DNA of 64,000 nucleotides from Ochrobactrum teleogrylli (lineage in GTDB: Bacteria; Pseudomonadota; Alphaproteobacteria; Rhizobiales; Rhizobiaceae): NCBI RefSeq assembly GCF_006376685.1, contig NZ_VEWL01000001.1, forward strand, positions 248,001-312,000, written 5' to 3'. The stretch's first letter is position 1. Every line of letters starts with the position of its first letter. Below the pieces are notes generated by a model. The model worked only from the letters and a program-made list of their open reading frames with translations. It was not told the DNA's origin and ran no database searches. This document shows positions 52,177 through 61,448 of this stretch, in pieces. The translations under genes and the position numbers were made by a program.

Positions 52177-52932
52177 TTGATCGTCGCACATAATCTTCTG
52201 CTCGATAAGAACACGGGGCTGGGGCGAAACCTGGAGCGGCGTACCATCAAGGATGTGATCGCCGACAAGATCGCAGCGCTTATTGCGTCCGGTTTGCTGG
52301 CGGTGGGCGATGAGCTGCCGGGCGAACGCGAATTGTCCGCAGCGCTTTCGGTCAGTCGCCAGACGGTGCGCAGCGCCATCCAGACGCTTGCGGCGCGCGG
52401 TGTGTTGGAAGTTTCGCACGGATCGCGCACGCGCGTCGCCAAAGCCGATCTTACCGGTATGGCGGTCGGAATAACATCAAGGCTCAATGTCGATCTCTAC
52501 GATGTCCATGCCGTACATGCGGCGAGACTGCTGGTCGAGCAGCAGATCGTCGGCGATGCCGCCGAGCGCATTTCCGACGAAGCGCTGGATATCTTGCGTC
52601 GCTCGCTCAAGGCGCAGATCGATTGCCTGAATGATCCGGTTCGTTTCCTGATCTGCGACCGCGAGTTTCACGTCACTATCTATCGCGAATGCGGAAACCC
52701 GCTGCTCGCCGATATTGTCACCGATCTCTACACCTATATGCTGGAGCATCGCCGCCGCGCCGTTGCGCAGCCGGGCGCAATTGATGGCAGTTTTTCCGAC
52801 CATCAGGCGATCTTGCAGGCGCTTGAAAAGCGCGACCGCGAGGCGGCGATGGCGGCCTTCGCCGCGCATGAAGAACGCATTTATGTTTCAACCAAGAACT
52901 TGCTTGCCAAGGTGCGCGACAAGCGCGGCTGA
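52177..52932 (+). CDS. GntR-family (FCD domain) regulator of tetronate genes
   Basis: A 251-residue FadR-subfamily regulator. The winged HTH lies at about residues 25-85 (LPGERELSAALSVSRQTVRSA), and the FCD domain includes the metal-site-like DREFHVTIY segment. TTG 52177 is chosen because GTGGGAGCAG is upstream; the frame opens at 52105, but that codon is part of the TTGACA promoter box. It precedes the tetronate pathway genes by 47 bp and is their likely regulator. Confidence 0.85.
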   Translation: MIVAHNLLLDKNTGLGRNLERRTIKDVIADKIAALIASGLLAVGDELPGERELSAALSVSRQTVRSAIQTLAARGVLEVSHGSRTRVAKADLTGMAVGITSRLNVDLYDVHAVHAARLLVEQQIVGDAAERISDEALDILRRSLKAQIDCLNDPVRFLICDREFHVTIYRECGNPLLADIVTDLYTYMLEHRRRAVAQPGAIDGSFSDHQAILQALEKRDREAAMAAFAAHEERIYVSTKNLLAKVRDKRG

Positions 52933-52979
52933 GGGAGTTGGATGCGGTCAGCATCCGTGAATGGGAAAGGCGAAATCGC

Positions 52980-53960
52980 ATGCATGTTTTGATTATCGGC
53001 GCAGCAGGAATGGTTGGCCGCAAGCTTTCCGAAGCAATCGCCCGTGATGGCGGCATTGACGGAAAGCCCGTCGAGCAGTTGACGCTGGTGGATGTGGTCG
53101 CGCCGACCCCGCCGGAGGGCTTTACTGGTACGGTCCATGCGAGCGCGGGGGATATTTCTGATCCAGCCGTCACACGCGCGCTCATTGCCACGCGACCGGA
53201 TATTATCTTTCATCTGGCGGCCATCGTTTCCGGTGAAGCGGAACTTGATTTCGACAAAGGCTATGCGATCAATCTCGACGGCACGCGCTATCTCCTTGAA
53301 GCGATCCGCAAAGAAGGCGAAAAGGCGCCCTACAAACCGCGTGTTGTTTTCACCTCGTCCATTGCCGTGTTCGGCGCGCCATTCCCGGAAAAGATCGACG
53401 ACGAGTTTTTCCTGACGCCGCGCACCAGCTATGGCGCGCAAAAGGCAATCGGCGAACTGCTGCTGGCAGACTATGCCCGCAAAGGCTTTCTGGATGGGAT
53501 CGGCATTCGCCTGCCCACCGTCTGCATTCGTCCCGGCAAGCCAAACAAGGCGGCATCGGGCTTCTTCTCCAATATTCTGCGCGAACCGCTGGTCGGACAG
53601 GAAGCGATCCTGCCGGTCGATGAATCGGTACGCCATTGGCATGTGAGCCCGCGCCGGGCGGTTGGCTTCCTGCTTCATGCCGCGACTATCGATCTGGCTA
53701 AAGTCGGGCATCGTTGCATCCTCAATATGCCGGGTTTGTCTGCCACCGTTGGAGAACAAATTGAAGCATTGCGCCGTGTCGCTGGCGACAAGGCCGTGGC
53801 GCTTATCCGCCGGGAGTCCGACCCGCTGATTGAAGGCATCGTCGCCGGTTGGGCGCAGGACTTCGATGCGAGCCGCGCCATCGCTCTTGGTTTTGTCGGT
53901 GACAAATCCTTCGATGAAATCATCCGTATCCATATCGAGGATGAACTTGAGAAGGCCTGA
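52980..53960 (+). CDS. denD: D-erythronate dehydrogenase DenD (extended SDR)
   Basis: A 326-residue NAD-dependent epimerase/dehydratase-family protein. It has the nucleotide loop GAAGMVGRKL, the HLAAIVSGEAELDF block, the catalytic Tyr-Lys pair in SYGAQKAIGE and the RLPTVCIRPGKPNKAASGF region typical of DenD. ATG 52980 follows GGGAAAGG. DenD oxidises D-erythronate to 2-oxo-tetronate; the assignment rests on the complete set of ltnD, otnK, otnC and otnI downstream. Confidence 0.85.
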   Translation: MHVLIIGAAGMVGRKLSEAIARDGGIDGKPVEQLTLVDVVAPTPPEGFTGTVHASAGDISDPAVTRALIATRPDIIFHLAAIVSGEAELDFDKGYAINLDGTRYLLEAIRKEGEKAPYKPRVVFTSSIAVFGAPFPEKIDDEFFLTPRTSYGAQKAIGELLLADYARKGFLDGIGIRLPTVCIRPGKPNKAASGFFSNILREPLVGQEAILPVDESVRHWHVSPRRAVGFLLHAATIDLAKVGHRCILNMPGLSATVGEQIEALRRVAGDKAVALIRRESDPLIEGIVAGWAQDFDASRAIALGFVGDKSFDEIIRIHIEDELEKA

Positions 53961-53993
53961 TCGGCAAGGCAACTGAAATAAAGGGAGGTTCGC

Positions 53994-54899
53994 ATGGCGC
54001 CGGGCAAAACGGCAACCGTGATTGGTCTTGGCTCGATGGGGTGGGGCGCAGCCCTGTCCCTGCTGCGCGCGGGCTTTCACGTCAAGGGCGTGGATATTCG
54101 TGACGAAGTGCTGAAGCGGTTCGCGGCGGAAGGCGGCGAGGCTTTTTCCGCACCTGCCGATGCGGGCACAAGTGATGTTGTCTTTGTCTTCGTGGTCAAT
54201 TCCGATCAGGCCATGGAAGTGCTGTTTGGCCCAAAAGGAGCGGTGCAGACCGCCGCGCCCGGCACGGTATTTCTTCTATGCGTGACAATGGCGCCAAGCG
54301 TGACGGTCGAGATCGCTGCCAAGCTTGAAGCTGCGGGAATGGCGGTTATCGATGCACCGGTTTCTGGCGGTTTTCAAAAGGCGCTGACCGGCGAAATAAC
54401 GGTCATGGGTTCCGGCGCGGATGCAGCTTTCGCGAAAGCCGCCCCGGCTCTGGACGCCGTTGCGGCCAAAGTGTTCCGGCTTGGGGAAGAGTTCGGCCTT
54501 GGCTCAAAAGTCAAGATGATCAATCAGTTGCTGGCAGGTGTTCACATCGCCGCTGCCGCTGAAGCGCTGACGCTCGCCGCCAAAGTGGGTCTCGACTTGC
54601 AGACGGTATTTGATGTCATCCGCGTTTCTGCTGGTTCGTCCTGGATGTTCGAAAATCGCGGGCCGCATATCGTTGATGGTGATTATACGCCGCGTTCTGC
54701 GGTCAATATTTTCGTCAAGGATATGGGGATTGTGGCTGGCGAAGCGTCTGATGCAGGCGGCTCCACGCCGCTTAGCGAAGCCGCGCTGGCCTTGTTCAAA
54801 CAAGCATCCGAGGCCGGTTTCGGCCTCGAAGACGATGCCGCCGTTGCCAAGATTTTGGCCGCGCGCAGCGGCATTGCCCTGCCGGGCATGGAGAAATAA
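53994..54899 (+). CDS. ltnD: L-threonate dehydrogenase LtnD
   Basis: A 301-residue beta-hydroxyacid dehydrogenase. It shows IGLGSMGWGAALSLLRAGF (NAD fold), APVSGGFQKALTGEITVMG (substrate loop) and SKVKMINQLLAGVHIAAAAE with the catalytic lysine. LtnD oxidises L-threonate at C2 to 2-oxo-tetronate. GGGAGG precedes the ATG. Three bases separate its stop from otnK. Confidence 0.87.
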   Translation: MAPGKTATVIGLGSMGWGAALSLLRAGFHVKGVDIRDEVLKRFAAEGGEAFSAPADAGTSDVVFVFVVNSDQAMEVLFGPKGAVQTAAPGTVFLLCVTMAPSVTVEIAAKLEAAGMAVIDAPVSGGFQKALTGEITVMGSGADAAFAKAAPALDAVAAKVFRLGEEFGLGSKVKMINQLLAGVHIAAAAEALTLAAKVGLDLQTVFDVIRVSAGSSWMFENRGPHIVDGDYTPRSAVNIFVKDMGIVAGEASDAGGSTPLSEAALALFKQASEAGFGLEDDAAVAKILAARSGIALPGMEK

Positions 54900-54902
54900 T
54901 CG

Positions 54903-56177
54903 ATGGCTATCGTATTGGGCGCCATTGCCGATGACTTCACCGGAGCCACGGACCTTGCCGGACTATTGGCCCGCAGCGGCTATCCGGTTTCGCTGCGCTT
55001 CGGATTGCCCAGTGAAACTGACGCGGCGGAAACGACAGCGCCGTTCGAAATCATCGCGCTGAAATGCCGGACAGTTCCCGTTGATGAGGCCGTCGCTCAG
55101 GTGCGCGCGGCATATGCGTGGCTGAAAGCTGCCGGTGCGCAGCGGTTCTACTGGAAATATTGCTCGACTTTTGACAGCACTGCCGAGGGCAATATTGGGC
55201 CGGTCGCCGAAGCTTTGATGGCTGATATTGGCACGTCGCAGACGATCTATTGTCCGGCTTTTCCTGAAAACGGCCGCAGCATTTTCATGGGGCATCTTTT
55301 TGTCGGTGAACAGCCGCTGGACGAAAGCCCGATGAAGGATCATCCGCTGACGCCGATGCGGGATTCCAGCTTGGTGCGTTTGCTGCAACCGCAGGTCAAA
55401 GGCAAGGTCGGATTGGCCAATCGCCTCATTGTGGCACGCGGTGCTGATGCCTTGAAGGCGCAGTTCGCGGCACTGGCTAGCCAGGGCGTGGCGCACGTTG
55501 TTGTCGATGCGGTTGCCGATGAGGACCTCGGAACCATTGCCGAGGCTACGCTTAATCTGCCCTTGCTCACCGGGGGTAGCGCGCTTGCCATGCCCTTGCC
55601 GCGCCTCTTGGCTGAGGCAGGGCAGTTGCAGCAAGACAGGCAAGAGGCGCAGGAACCTGCCGTTGGTGAAGGCCAAATCGTGCTTTCCGGCAGTTGTTCG
55701 GCGATGACACTCAAACAGGTTGCGCATTATGCGCAAAGAGCCGCGAGCTACCGGCTCGACCCGCTGGAACTGGCGGAACATGGCGCTGGCGAGGCTTTCG
55801 CGTGGCTCCGGCAGCGCTCATTGAATGAACCGAAGCTGATCTATGCCAGCGCAGAACCCGCATCGGTCCGCGCGGCGCAGGAAAAGCTTGGCGTGGAGCG
55901 GGCAGGCCAGATTGTCGAAGAGGCTCTTGCCGCTCTGGCGCGCGAGGCTTTCAGTCTTGGCATTCGTCGTTTCGTGGTGGCGGGTGGTGAAACATCCGGC
56001 GCAGTGGCGCAGGCGCTTGGCGTCTCGCGCGTGATGGTCGGCAGGGAAATCGCCCCCGGTGTTCCGTGGACCTTTGCCACGATCAAGGGCGAGACAGCGG
56101 CGCTGGCGCTCAAATCAGGTAATTTCGGTTCCGAGAGCTTTTTTGAAACGGCGCTGCGCAAGCTGGAGGTCGCATGA
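54903..56177 (+). CDS. otnK: 3-Oxo-tetronate kinase OtnK (former DUF1537)
   Basis: A 424-residue four-carbon acid sugar kinase. The N-terminal half has AIADDFTGATDLAGLLARSG and FYWKYCSTFDSTAEGNIGPV. The C-terminal nucleotide domain has VLSGSCSAMTLKQV and VVAGGETSGAVAQALGV. OtnK makes 3-oxo-tetronate 4-phosphate. The stop overlaps otnC by ATGA. Confidence 0.9.
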   Translation: MAIVLGAIADDFTGATDLAGLLARSGYPVSLRFGLPSETDAAETTAPFEIIALKCRTVPVDEAVAQVRAAYAWLKAAGAQRFYWKYCSTFDSTAEGNIGPVAEALMADIGTSQTIYCPAFPENGRSIFMGHLFVGEQPLDESPMKDHPLTPMRDSSLVRLLQPQVKGKVGLANRLIVARGADALKAQFAALASQGVAHVVVDAVADEDLGTIAEATLNLPLLTGGSALAMPLPRLLAEAGQLQQDRQEAQEPAVGEGQIVLSGSCSAMTLKQVAHYAQRAASYRLDPLELAEHGAGEAFAWLRQRSLNEPKLIYASAEPASVRAAQEKLGVERAGQIVEEALAALAREAFSLGIRRFVVAGGETSGAVAQALGVSRVMVGREIAPGVPWTFATIKGETAALALKSGNFGSESFFETALRKLEVA

Positions 56178-56824
56178 GCGAAGAAGCGCGGCTACGCGAA
56201 AGCATATGCCTGATGGCGAAATCCATGTTCGACCGAGGGCTGACCGGCGGTTCGTCGGGCAATATTTCAGCCCGCTTGTCAGACGGGCGGTTGCTCGTCA
56301 CCCCGACCGGCAGTTCTTTCGGCAATCTCGATCCGGCAAGGCTGGCCTTGTTCGACAGCGAAGGCAAATTTGTCGGCGGCGACAAGCCGACCAAGGAAAT
56401 GCCGCTGCACGCTGCATTTTACGAAACGCGGGCAGCCAAAACGGGCGCTGTGGTGCATCTGCATTCCTGCCATTCCGTCGCGCTGTCCATGCTGCCGGAT
56501 GTGGACCCGGACAATATGCTTCCGCCGCTGACCGCCTATTCGATTATGAAACTCGGTAAGGTAAAGCTGCTGCCCTATTTCATCCCCGGCGATCCCGCGA
56601 TGGGCGATGCGATTCGTGGTCTGGCAGGCAAGCGAAGCGCCGTAATGCTGGCTAATCACGGTCCGGTCGTTGCCGCCAAGGATCTGGAAGCGGCGGTCTA
56701 TGCCGTTGAAGAGCTTGAGGAAACCGCGAAGCTCGCCATACTCACGCGCGGTTTGAAACCGAACATGCTGACGGAGGCGCAAATTCGCCAGATCGTCGAT
56801 AAATTTGATGTGGAGTGGGATTGA
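56174..56824 (+). CDS. otnC: 3-Oxo-tetronate 4-phosphate decarboxylase OtnC
   Basis: A 216-residue class II aldolase/adducin-fold enzyme. GGSSGNISARLSDGRLLVTP is the phosphate loop, and metal-binding histidines lie in VVHLHSCHSVALS and MLANHGPVV. OtnC decarboxylates 3-oxo-tetronate 4-phosphate to dihydroxyacetone phosphate and CO2, feeding lower glycolysis. It is coupled to otnK by a 4-bp overlap. Confidence 0.9.
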   Translation: MSEEARLRESICLMAKSMFDRGLTGGSSGNISARLSDGRLLVTPTGSSFGNLDPARLALFDSEGKFVGGDKPTKEMPLHAAFYETRAAKTGAVVHLHSCHSVALSMLPDVDPDNMLPPLTAYSIMKLGKVKLLPYFIPGDPAMGDAIRGLAGKRSAVMLANHGPVVAAKDLEAAVYAVEELEETAKLAILTRGLKPNMLTEAQIRQIVDKFDVEWD

Positions 56825-56825
56825 T

Positions 56826-57599
56826 ATGGCGCGTTTTTCAGCCAATCTCGGCTTTCTCTGGCAAGAATTGCCGCTGCCTGACGCCATCCGCGCTGCAAAG
56901 GCCGCCGGTTTCGATGCTGTGGAATGCCATTGGCCCTATAAATTCGAGCCTGGCGATGTCGCTGCCGCCTTGCGCGATACCGGATTGACGATGCTTGGCC
57001 TCAATACAATTCGCGGCAATGTCGAGGCTGGCGAGAACGGTCTGGCGGCGCTTGCCGGAAGGGAAGATGAGGCGCAGGCAGCGATTCGTCAGGCTGTGGA
57101 TTATGCCGTCGCCATCGGTGCCCTGAATATCCATGTGATGGCCGGAAAAGCAGAAGGCGAAGCGGCGCATCGCATATTCATTGCAAATCTTACTTATGCC
57201 TGCGAACTGGCCGCCACTCACGGCATAACGATCCTGATCGAGCCGCTGAACCACCGCGATGCGCCGGGATATTTTCTGAAGACATCAGAACAAGCCATTG
57301 CAATCATTCAAGAAGTGGCGGCAAGCAATCTGAAGCTGATGTTCGATTGCTACCATCTTCAAATCATGGAAGGCGATATCAGCAAACGGCTGGAAGCGTT
57401 GCAGCCGCATATCGGGCATGTCCAGATTGCGGCAGTGCCGGATAGAGCCGAGCCCGACCACGGCGAACTGGATTACCGGCATATTGTACAGTTGCTCGAT
57501 GCTCTCGGCTATGAAATGCCGCTCGGTGCCGAATATCGCCCGAAAACGACGACCGATGCCGGACTGTCATGGCTGTCCGGGATGAAGGCTTCGCGATGA
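56826..57599 (+). CDS. otnI: 2-Oxo-tetronate isomerase OtnI
   Basis: A 257-residue xylose-isomerase-like TIM barrel of the hydroxypyruvate isomerase family. It shows MARFSANLGFLWQELPLPDA, then ILIEPLNHRDAPGYFL (metal glutamate) and MFDCYHLQIMEGD. OtnI converts 2-oxo- to 3-oxo-tetronate, linking the dehydrogenases to OtnK. ATG 56826 follows GGAGTGGGA. It starts 1 nt after the otnC stop and is the last gene of this operon. Confidence 0.88.
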   Translation: MARFSANLGFLWQELPLPDAIRAAKAAGFDAVECHWPYKFEPGDVAAALRDTGLTMLGLNTIRGNVEAGENGLAALAGREDEAQAAIRQAVDYAVAIGALNIHVMAGKAEGEAAHRIFIANLTYACELAATHGITILIEPLNHRDAPGYFLKTSEQAIAIIQEVAASNLKLMFDCYHLQIMEGDISKRLEALQPHIGHVQIAAVPDRAEPDHGELDYRHIVQLLDALGYEMPLGAEYRPKTTTDAGLSWLSGMKASR

Positions 57600-57935
57600 G
57601 GGCAATGGCTCGCACAATCTCTTTAGCTAATGTTTCGGGATTGCGGCAAAACGAGATTGACTCGCGGCCTTCGACCGGCCAACAATGGACAAGTGGTCCG
57701 TTCACCTTACCAGTTAAGGGTGAAACGGTCCCGGCAGGGAATTGACGGCATACGCAATACGCGCGCCTGACTATCGGTTGCGCAGCATCGACCCACTATT
57801 GAAATTCGATAATGCATGCAGGCCGAAGCATATCCGCCCTCCGGGTTTTGAGGATCGTCAGGATCTTGCTTCAATAGAAAATTCAAATTGAAAACGCGCT
57901 CTGAGGCCGGGGGCGCAACACGGAGGAATGCTGGG
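57600..57935. other. Intergenic control region before the SDR/importer genes
   Basis: No supported gene. Contains TGGACAAGTGG (57686-57696), which overlaps GGAC-N5-GTCC, and promoter sequence for the SDR gene. The region separates the denD-otnI operon from the SDR/importer block on the same strand. Confidence 0.5.
57686..57699. promoter_or_regulatory. Candidate GntR operator TGGACAAGTGG
   Basis: Ten of eleven bases match TGGACTAGTGG at 52138-52148 upstream of the GntR gene. The site is also a GGAC-N5-GTCC dyad (57687-57699). Shared sites before the regulator and the SDR/importer block suggest one regulon. Confidence 0.55.
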
Positions 57936-58712
57936 ATGAGTGAGGCAACGGGTGCGAAAAGTGGGGCCATTGCGCTTGTCACCGGCGGCGGTACAGGTGT
58001 GGGCCGCGCTATCGCCAAAGCCCTCGGAGCACAAGGTTATCACGTCGTGATTTCCGGTCGTCGCATCGATGTGCTGGAAAAGGCAGCATCCGATCTCGCC
58101 TCGCAAACCGGGGGAAGCTTTCACCCAATCGCAGCTGATGTGGGCGACCCGGTCGCCGTTCGCAAACTGTTTGATGCGATTGTTGAAAAGTTCGGACGGC
58201 TCGACCTTCTGGTCAACAATGCGGGCGTTCTCGTTCCGGGTGTGCCGCTTGAAGAGGTTACGTTCGAAGACTGGAGCGCTATTGTCGGCGCCAATCTCAC
58301 GGGCGCTTTTCTGTGTACGCAGCAGGCTTTCCGCGTAATGAAGGCGCAAAGCCCGCGCGGTGGGCGGATCATCAATAATGGGTCCATTTCCGCCACCACG
58401 CCGCGCCCCAATTCAGCGCCTTATACGGCGACGAAACATGCCATTGCCGGGCTGACCAAATCGACCGCTCTCGACGGGCGTAATTTCGATATTGCCTGCG
58501 GCCAGATCGATATCGGTAATGCCGCCAGCGATATGACGCAGAAGATTTCCACCGGCGTCATTCAGGCCAATGGAACCATGGCGGCGGAGCCGACCATCGA
58601 TCCGGCACATGTCGCCAATGCGGTTGTCTATATGGCAAGCCTGCCGCTCGACGCCAATGTGCTGACCATGACCGTCATGGCAACCAAGATGCCCTTTGTG
58701 GGCCGGGGTTAA
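57936..58712 (+). CDS. Short-chain dehydrogenase/reductase
   Basis: A 258-residue classical SDR. It has the cofactor loop [20 protein letters not shown], the catalytic serine in NNGSISA and [10 protein letters not shown] with the Tyr-Lys pair. ATG 57936 follows GGAGGAATGCTGGG. It probably oxidises the polyol, lactone precursor or acid sugar delivered by the following importer, but the substrate cannot be read from sequence. A 148-bp gap separates it from the ATPase gene. Confidence 0.85.
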   Translation: MSEATGAKSGAIALVTGGGTGVGRAIAKALGAQGYHVVISGRRIDVLEKAASDLASQTGGSFHPIAADVGDPVAVRKLFDAIVEKFGRLDLLVNNAGVLVPGVPLEEVTFEDWSAIVGANLTGAFLCTQQAFRVMKAQSPRGGRIINNGSISATTPRPNSAPYTATKHAIAGLTKSTALDGRNFDIACGQIDIGNAASDMTQKISTGVIQANGTMAAEPTIDPAHVANAVVYMASLPLDANVLTMTVMATKMPFVGRG

Positions 58713-58860
58713 ATAAAAACGGGAATGCGCACCGGAAGAGGAATTCGGCGCGGAGAGCATGAAAAGCAAGGAGAATATTCGCGAAAGATCTGAGCGTCGG
58801 AAGTGAGGAGCCGACATTCACATCTTCTTAAAATACAGAATGCAGTCTGGGAGGAGATGC

Positions 58861-59928
58861 ATGGCCACTGTTCAGTTCGCCGAAGTGAAAAAGTCTTTCG
58901 GCAATTTCCCCGTCATCAAAGGCGTTAATATCGATATTGAAGACGGCGAGTTCGTCATTCTCGTCGGCCCCTCGGGCTGCGGAAAATCGACCCTGCTGCG
59001 CATGCTGGCCGGTCTGGAGAATATTTCCGGCGGCGAAATTCGCATCGGCGGCAGGCCGGTCAATAACTTGCCGCCCAAGGAACGCGATATCGCCATGGTG
59101 TTCCAGAATTATGCGCTCTATCCGCATATGACGGTCGCCAAGAACATGGCGTTCTCGCTGATGCTGAATTCAGCGCCGCAGGCGGAAATCGACAAGCGTG
59201 TGAATTATGCCGCTGGCATTCTGGGCCTAACCAATCTGCTCGACCGCTATCCGCGCCAGCTTTCCGGTGGTCAGCGCCAGCGCGTGGCTATGGGACGCGC
59301 CATTGTTCGCGATCCGCAGGTTTTCCTGTTCGATGAGCCTTTGTCCAATCTCGACGCCAAGCTGCGCGTTGCGATGCGCGCCGAGATCAAGGAACTGCAT
59401 CACCGCCTGAAAACGACGACCGTTTATGTGACGCACGACCAGATCGAAGCCATGACCATGGCCGACAAGATCGTCGTCATGCATGACGGCATTGTTGAGC
59501 AGGTGGGTTCGCCGCTGGAACTCTATGACAATCCCAACAATCTGTTTGTGGCGGGCTTCATTGGTTCTCCGGCCATGAACATGATCAAGGGCAAGCTTGA
59601 TCCGCAAAACCCGCAGGTGTTCGTGGCTACCGATGGCACGAGGCTGCCCCTGTCGCGCAGCTATCCGCAGGCTGTGGGGCGAGACCTCGTTTACGGTCTG
59701 CGCCCGGAATATATCCGGCTTGACGGTGCGGGTCTGGCCGCGCCCGTGGTGGTGATCGAACCGACCGGCTATGAAACACAGATGGTCGTGAATTTCGGCG
59801 GCACGGAAGTCACCTGTGTTTTCCGCGAACGCGTCGATGTGCGCCCCGGCGAGGCGATCAATATTTCCATCGACCCCGGCAATGTTCACCTCTTCGACGA
59901 AGAGAGCGGCATGCGCCTTATTGCATGA
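58861..59928 (+). CDS. CUT1 sugar ABC importer, ATPase (UgpC/MsmK type)
   Basis: A 355-residue ATPase, strongly similar to the one at 17862 (identical Walker A GPSGCGKST, the same FQNYALYPHMTV and LSGGQRQRVAMGRAI). A TOBE domain follows from about residue 240. ATG 58861 follows GGGAGGAG. Unusually the ATPase is the first importer gene here, whereas it is last in the 14724 operon. Confidence 0.9.
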   Translation: MATVQFAEVKKSFGNFPVIKGVNIDIEDGEFVILVGPSGCGKSTLLRMLAGLENISGGEIRIGGRPVNNLPPKERDIAMVFQNYALYPHMTVAKNMAFSLMLNSAPQAEIDKRVNYAAGILGLTNLLDRYPRQLSGGQRQRVAMGRAIVRDPQVFLFDEPLSNLDAKLRVAMRAEIKELHHRLKTTTVYVTHDQIEAMTMADKIVVMHDGIVEQVGSPLELYDNPNNLFVAGFIGSPAMNMIKGKLDPQNPQVFVATDGTRLPLSRSYPQAVGRDLVYGLRPEYIRLDGAGLAAPVVVIEPTGYETQMVVNFGGTEVTCVFRERVDVRPGEAINISIDPGNVHLFDEESGMRLIA

Positions 59929-60068
59929 ATTTATACAAGGCACGCTGAAGGAGGGGAGAGCCCGAGGCCGTGTCTTTTCTGGGAAAGTGCATTTCACCAG
60001 ATACCCGTTTTCGCCTGCAGGGACAGCGAACACGGCGTAACCAAGTCCCATTTTGGAGGAGGAGCATC

Positions 60069-61379
60069 ATGACTATCAGAAGAAGAACATTCCTGACAGG
60101 AACGGCAAGTCTTGTTGGCGCGGCGGGTTTGTCGGGCCTCGGCATTCGTCCGTCTTTTGCAGCCGAGCCGGATTATAAGCCGGAAGCGGGCGCCAGCCTG
60201 CGCGTGTTGCGCTGGACGCCTTTTGTGAAGGGCGATGAGGAAAGCTGGCTCGCCAACACCAAGAAGTTCACCGAAGCCACCGGCGTGGAAGTGCGCATCG
60301 ACAAGGAAAGCTGGGAAGATATTCGTCCAAAGGCTGCGGTTGCCGCCAATGTCGGCTCTGGCCCCGATATCGTGATGTGCTGGTTCGACGATGCCCACCA
60401 GTATCCTGACAAGCTGGTCGATCTGACGGAGCTTGGCACCTATCTCGACGGGAAATATGGCGGTTTCTATGACGGCCTCAAGGGTTATGCGACCCGCGAA
60501 GGCAAGTTCATCGCCATGCCGCTGACAGCAATCGGCAACGCGATTGTCTATCGCGACAGCCATATGAAAGCAGCTGGCTTCAGCGAATTCCCGCAGGACA
60601 CCAAGGGCTTCCTTGAGCTTTGCAAGGCCATGAAAGCCAAGGGAACGCCTGCTGGCTTCCCGCATGGCAAGGCTGTCGGTGACGGCAACAACTATGCGCA
60701 TTGGCTGCTCTGGAGCCACGGCGCGCAGATGGTCGATGAAAGCGGCAAGGTGACGATCAACTCGCCGGAAACGATTGCCGCCATCAACTATGCCAAGGAG
60801 CTTTATGCGACCTTCATTCCGGGCACGGAAAGCTGGCTCGACATCAACAACAACCGTGCGTTCCTCGCCGGTCAGGTGTCGCTGACGGCCAATGGCGTTT
60901 CCATCTACTATGCGGCGAAGAATGATCCGAAACTTAGCGAATTCGCCGCTGACATGCGCAGCACGAACTTCCCCATTGGCCCGGTCGGCAAGAGCGTAGA
61001 ACTGCACCAGACCAGCTCGCTTCTGCTGTTCAAGCATTCGAAATATCCGGAAGCAGCCAAGGCCTACATCAAATTCATGATGGAAGCCGATCAGATGAAC
61101 GCCTGGCTTGAAGGTTCCAGCGCCTATTGCTGCCAGCCGCTCAAGGCTTTCGCGGATAATCCGGTGTGGAAGGCAAATCCGATCCATACGCCTTATGCCC
61201 GCGCTTCGGAAACGCTGCGTCCGAACGGCTATGCCGGTCCGCTCGGCTATGCTTCGGCAGCCGTCATGGCCGACTATGTTCTGGTCGACATGTTCGCCTC
61301 CGCCGTTACCGGTGCTTCCACGCCGGAAGAAGCTGTGGCGAGCGCCGAAAAACGCGCCAACCGCTATTATCGCGTCTAG
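60069..61379 (+). CDS. CUT1 sugar ABC importer, substrate-binding protein
   Basis: A 436-residue binding protein with a twin-arginine-like N-terminus (MTIRRRTFLTGTASLVGAAG), suggesting Tat export. The mature part shows LRVLRWTPFVKGDEESW and PDIVMCWFDDAHQYPDKLVD, typical of family 1 solute-binding proteins. ATG 60069 is fixed by GGAGGAGGAG just before it. The ligand may be a four-carbon acid sugar or a precursor, judged from the upstream tetronate genes. Confidence 0.87.
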   Translation: MTIRRRTFLTGTASLVGAAGLSGLGIRPSFAAEPDYKPEAGASLRVLRWTPFVKGDEESWLANTKKFTEATGVEVRIDKESWEDIRPKAAVAANVGSGPDIVMCWFDDAHQYPDKLVDLTELGTYLDGKYGGFYDGLKGYATREGKFIAMPLTAIGNAIVYRDSHMKAAGFSEFPQDTKGFLELCKAMKAKGTPAGFPHGKAVGDGNNYAHWLLWSHGAQMVDESGKVTINSPETIAAINYAKELYATFIPGTESWLDINNNRAFLAGQVSLTANGVSIYYAAKNDPKLSEFAADMRSTNFPIGPVGKSVELHQTSSLLLFKHSKYPEAAKAYIKFMMEADQMNAWLEGSSAYCCQPLKAFADNPVWKANPIHTPYARASETLRPNGYAGPLGYASAAVMADYVLVDMFASAVTGASTPEEAVASAEKRANRYYRV

Positions 61380-61448
61380 TCGCTGGAGCTGAGGCGCGAA
61401 TTCCAGCTTCGCGCCTCGTTTCTTTTTGGGTTCTGGAGATTTGTATCC

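Noticed and set aside
57600-57887. Possible extra small gene between otnI and the SDR
   Set aside because: Short frames exist on both strands, but none has an SD, signal peptide or family match. The region is better explained as promoter and operator DNA.
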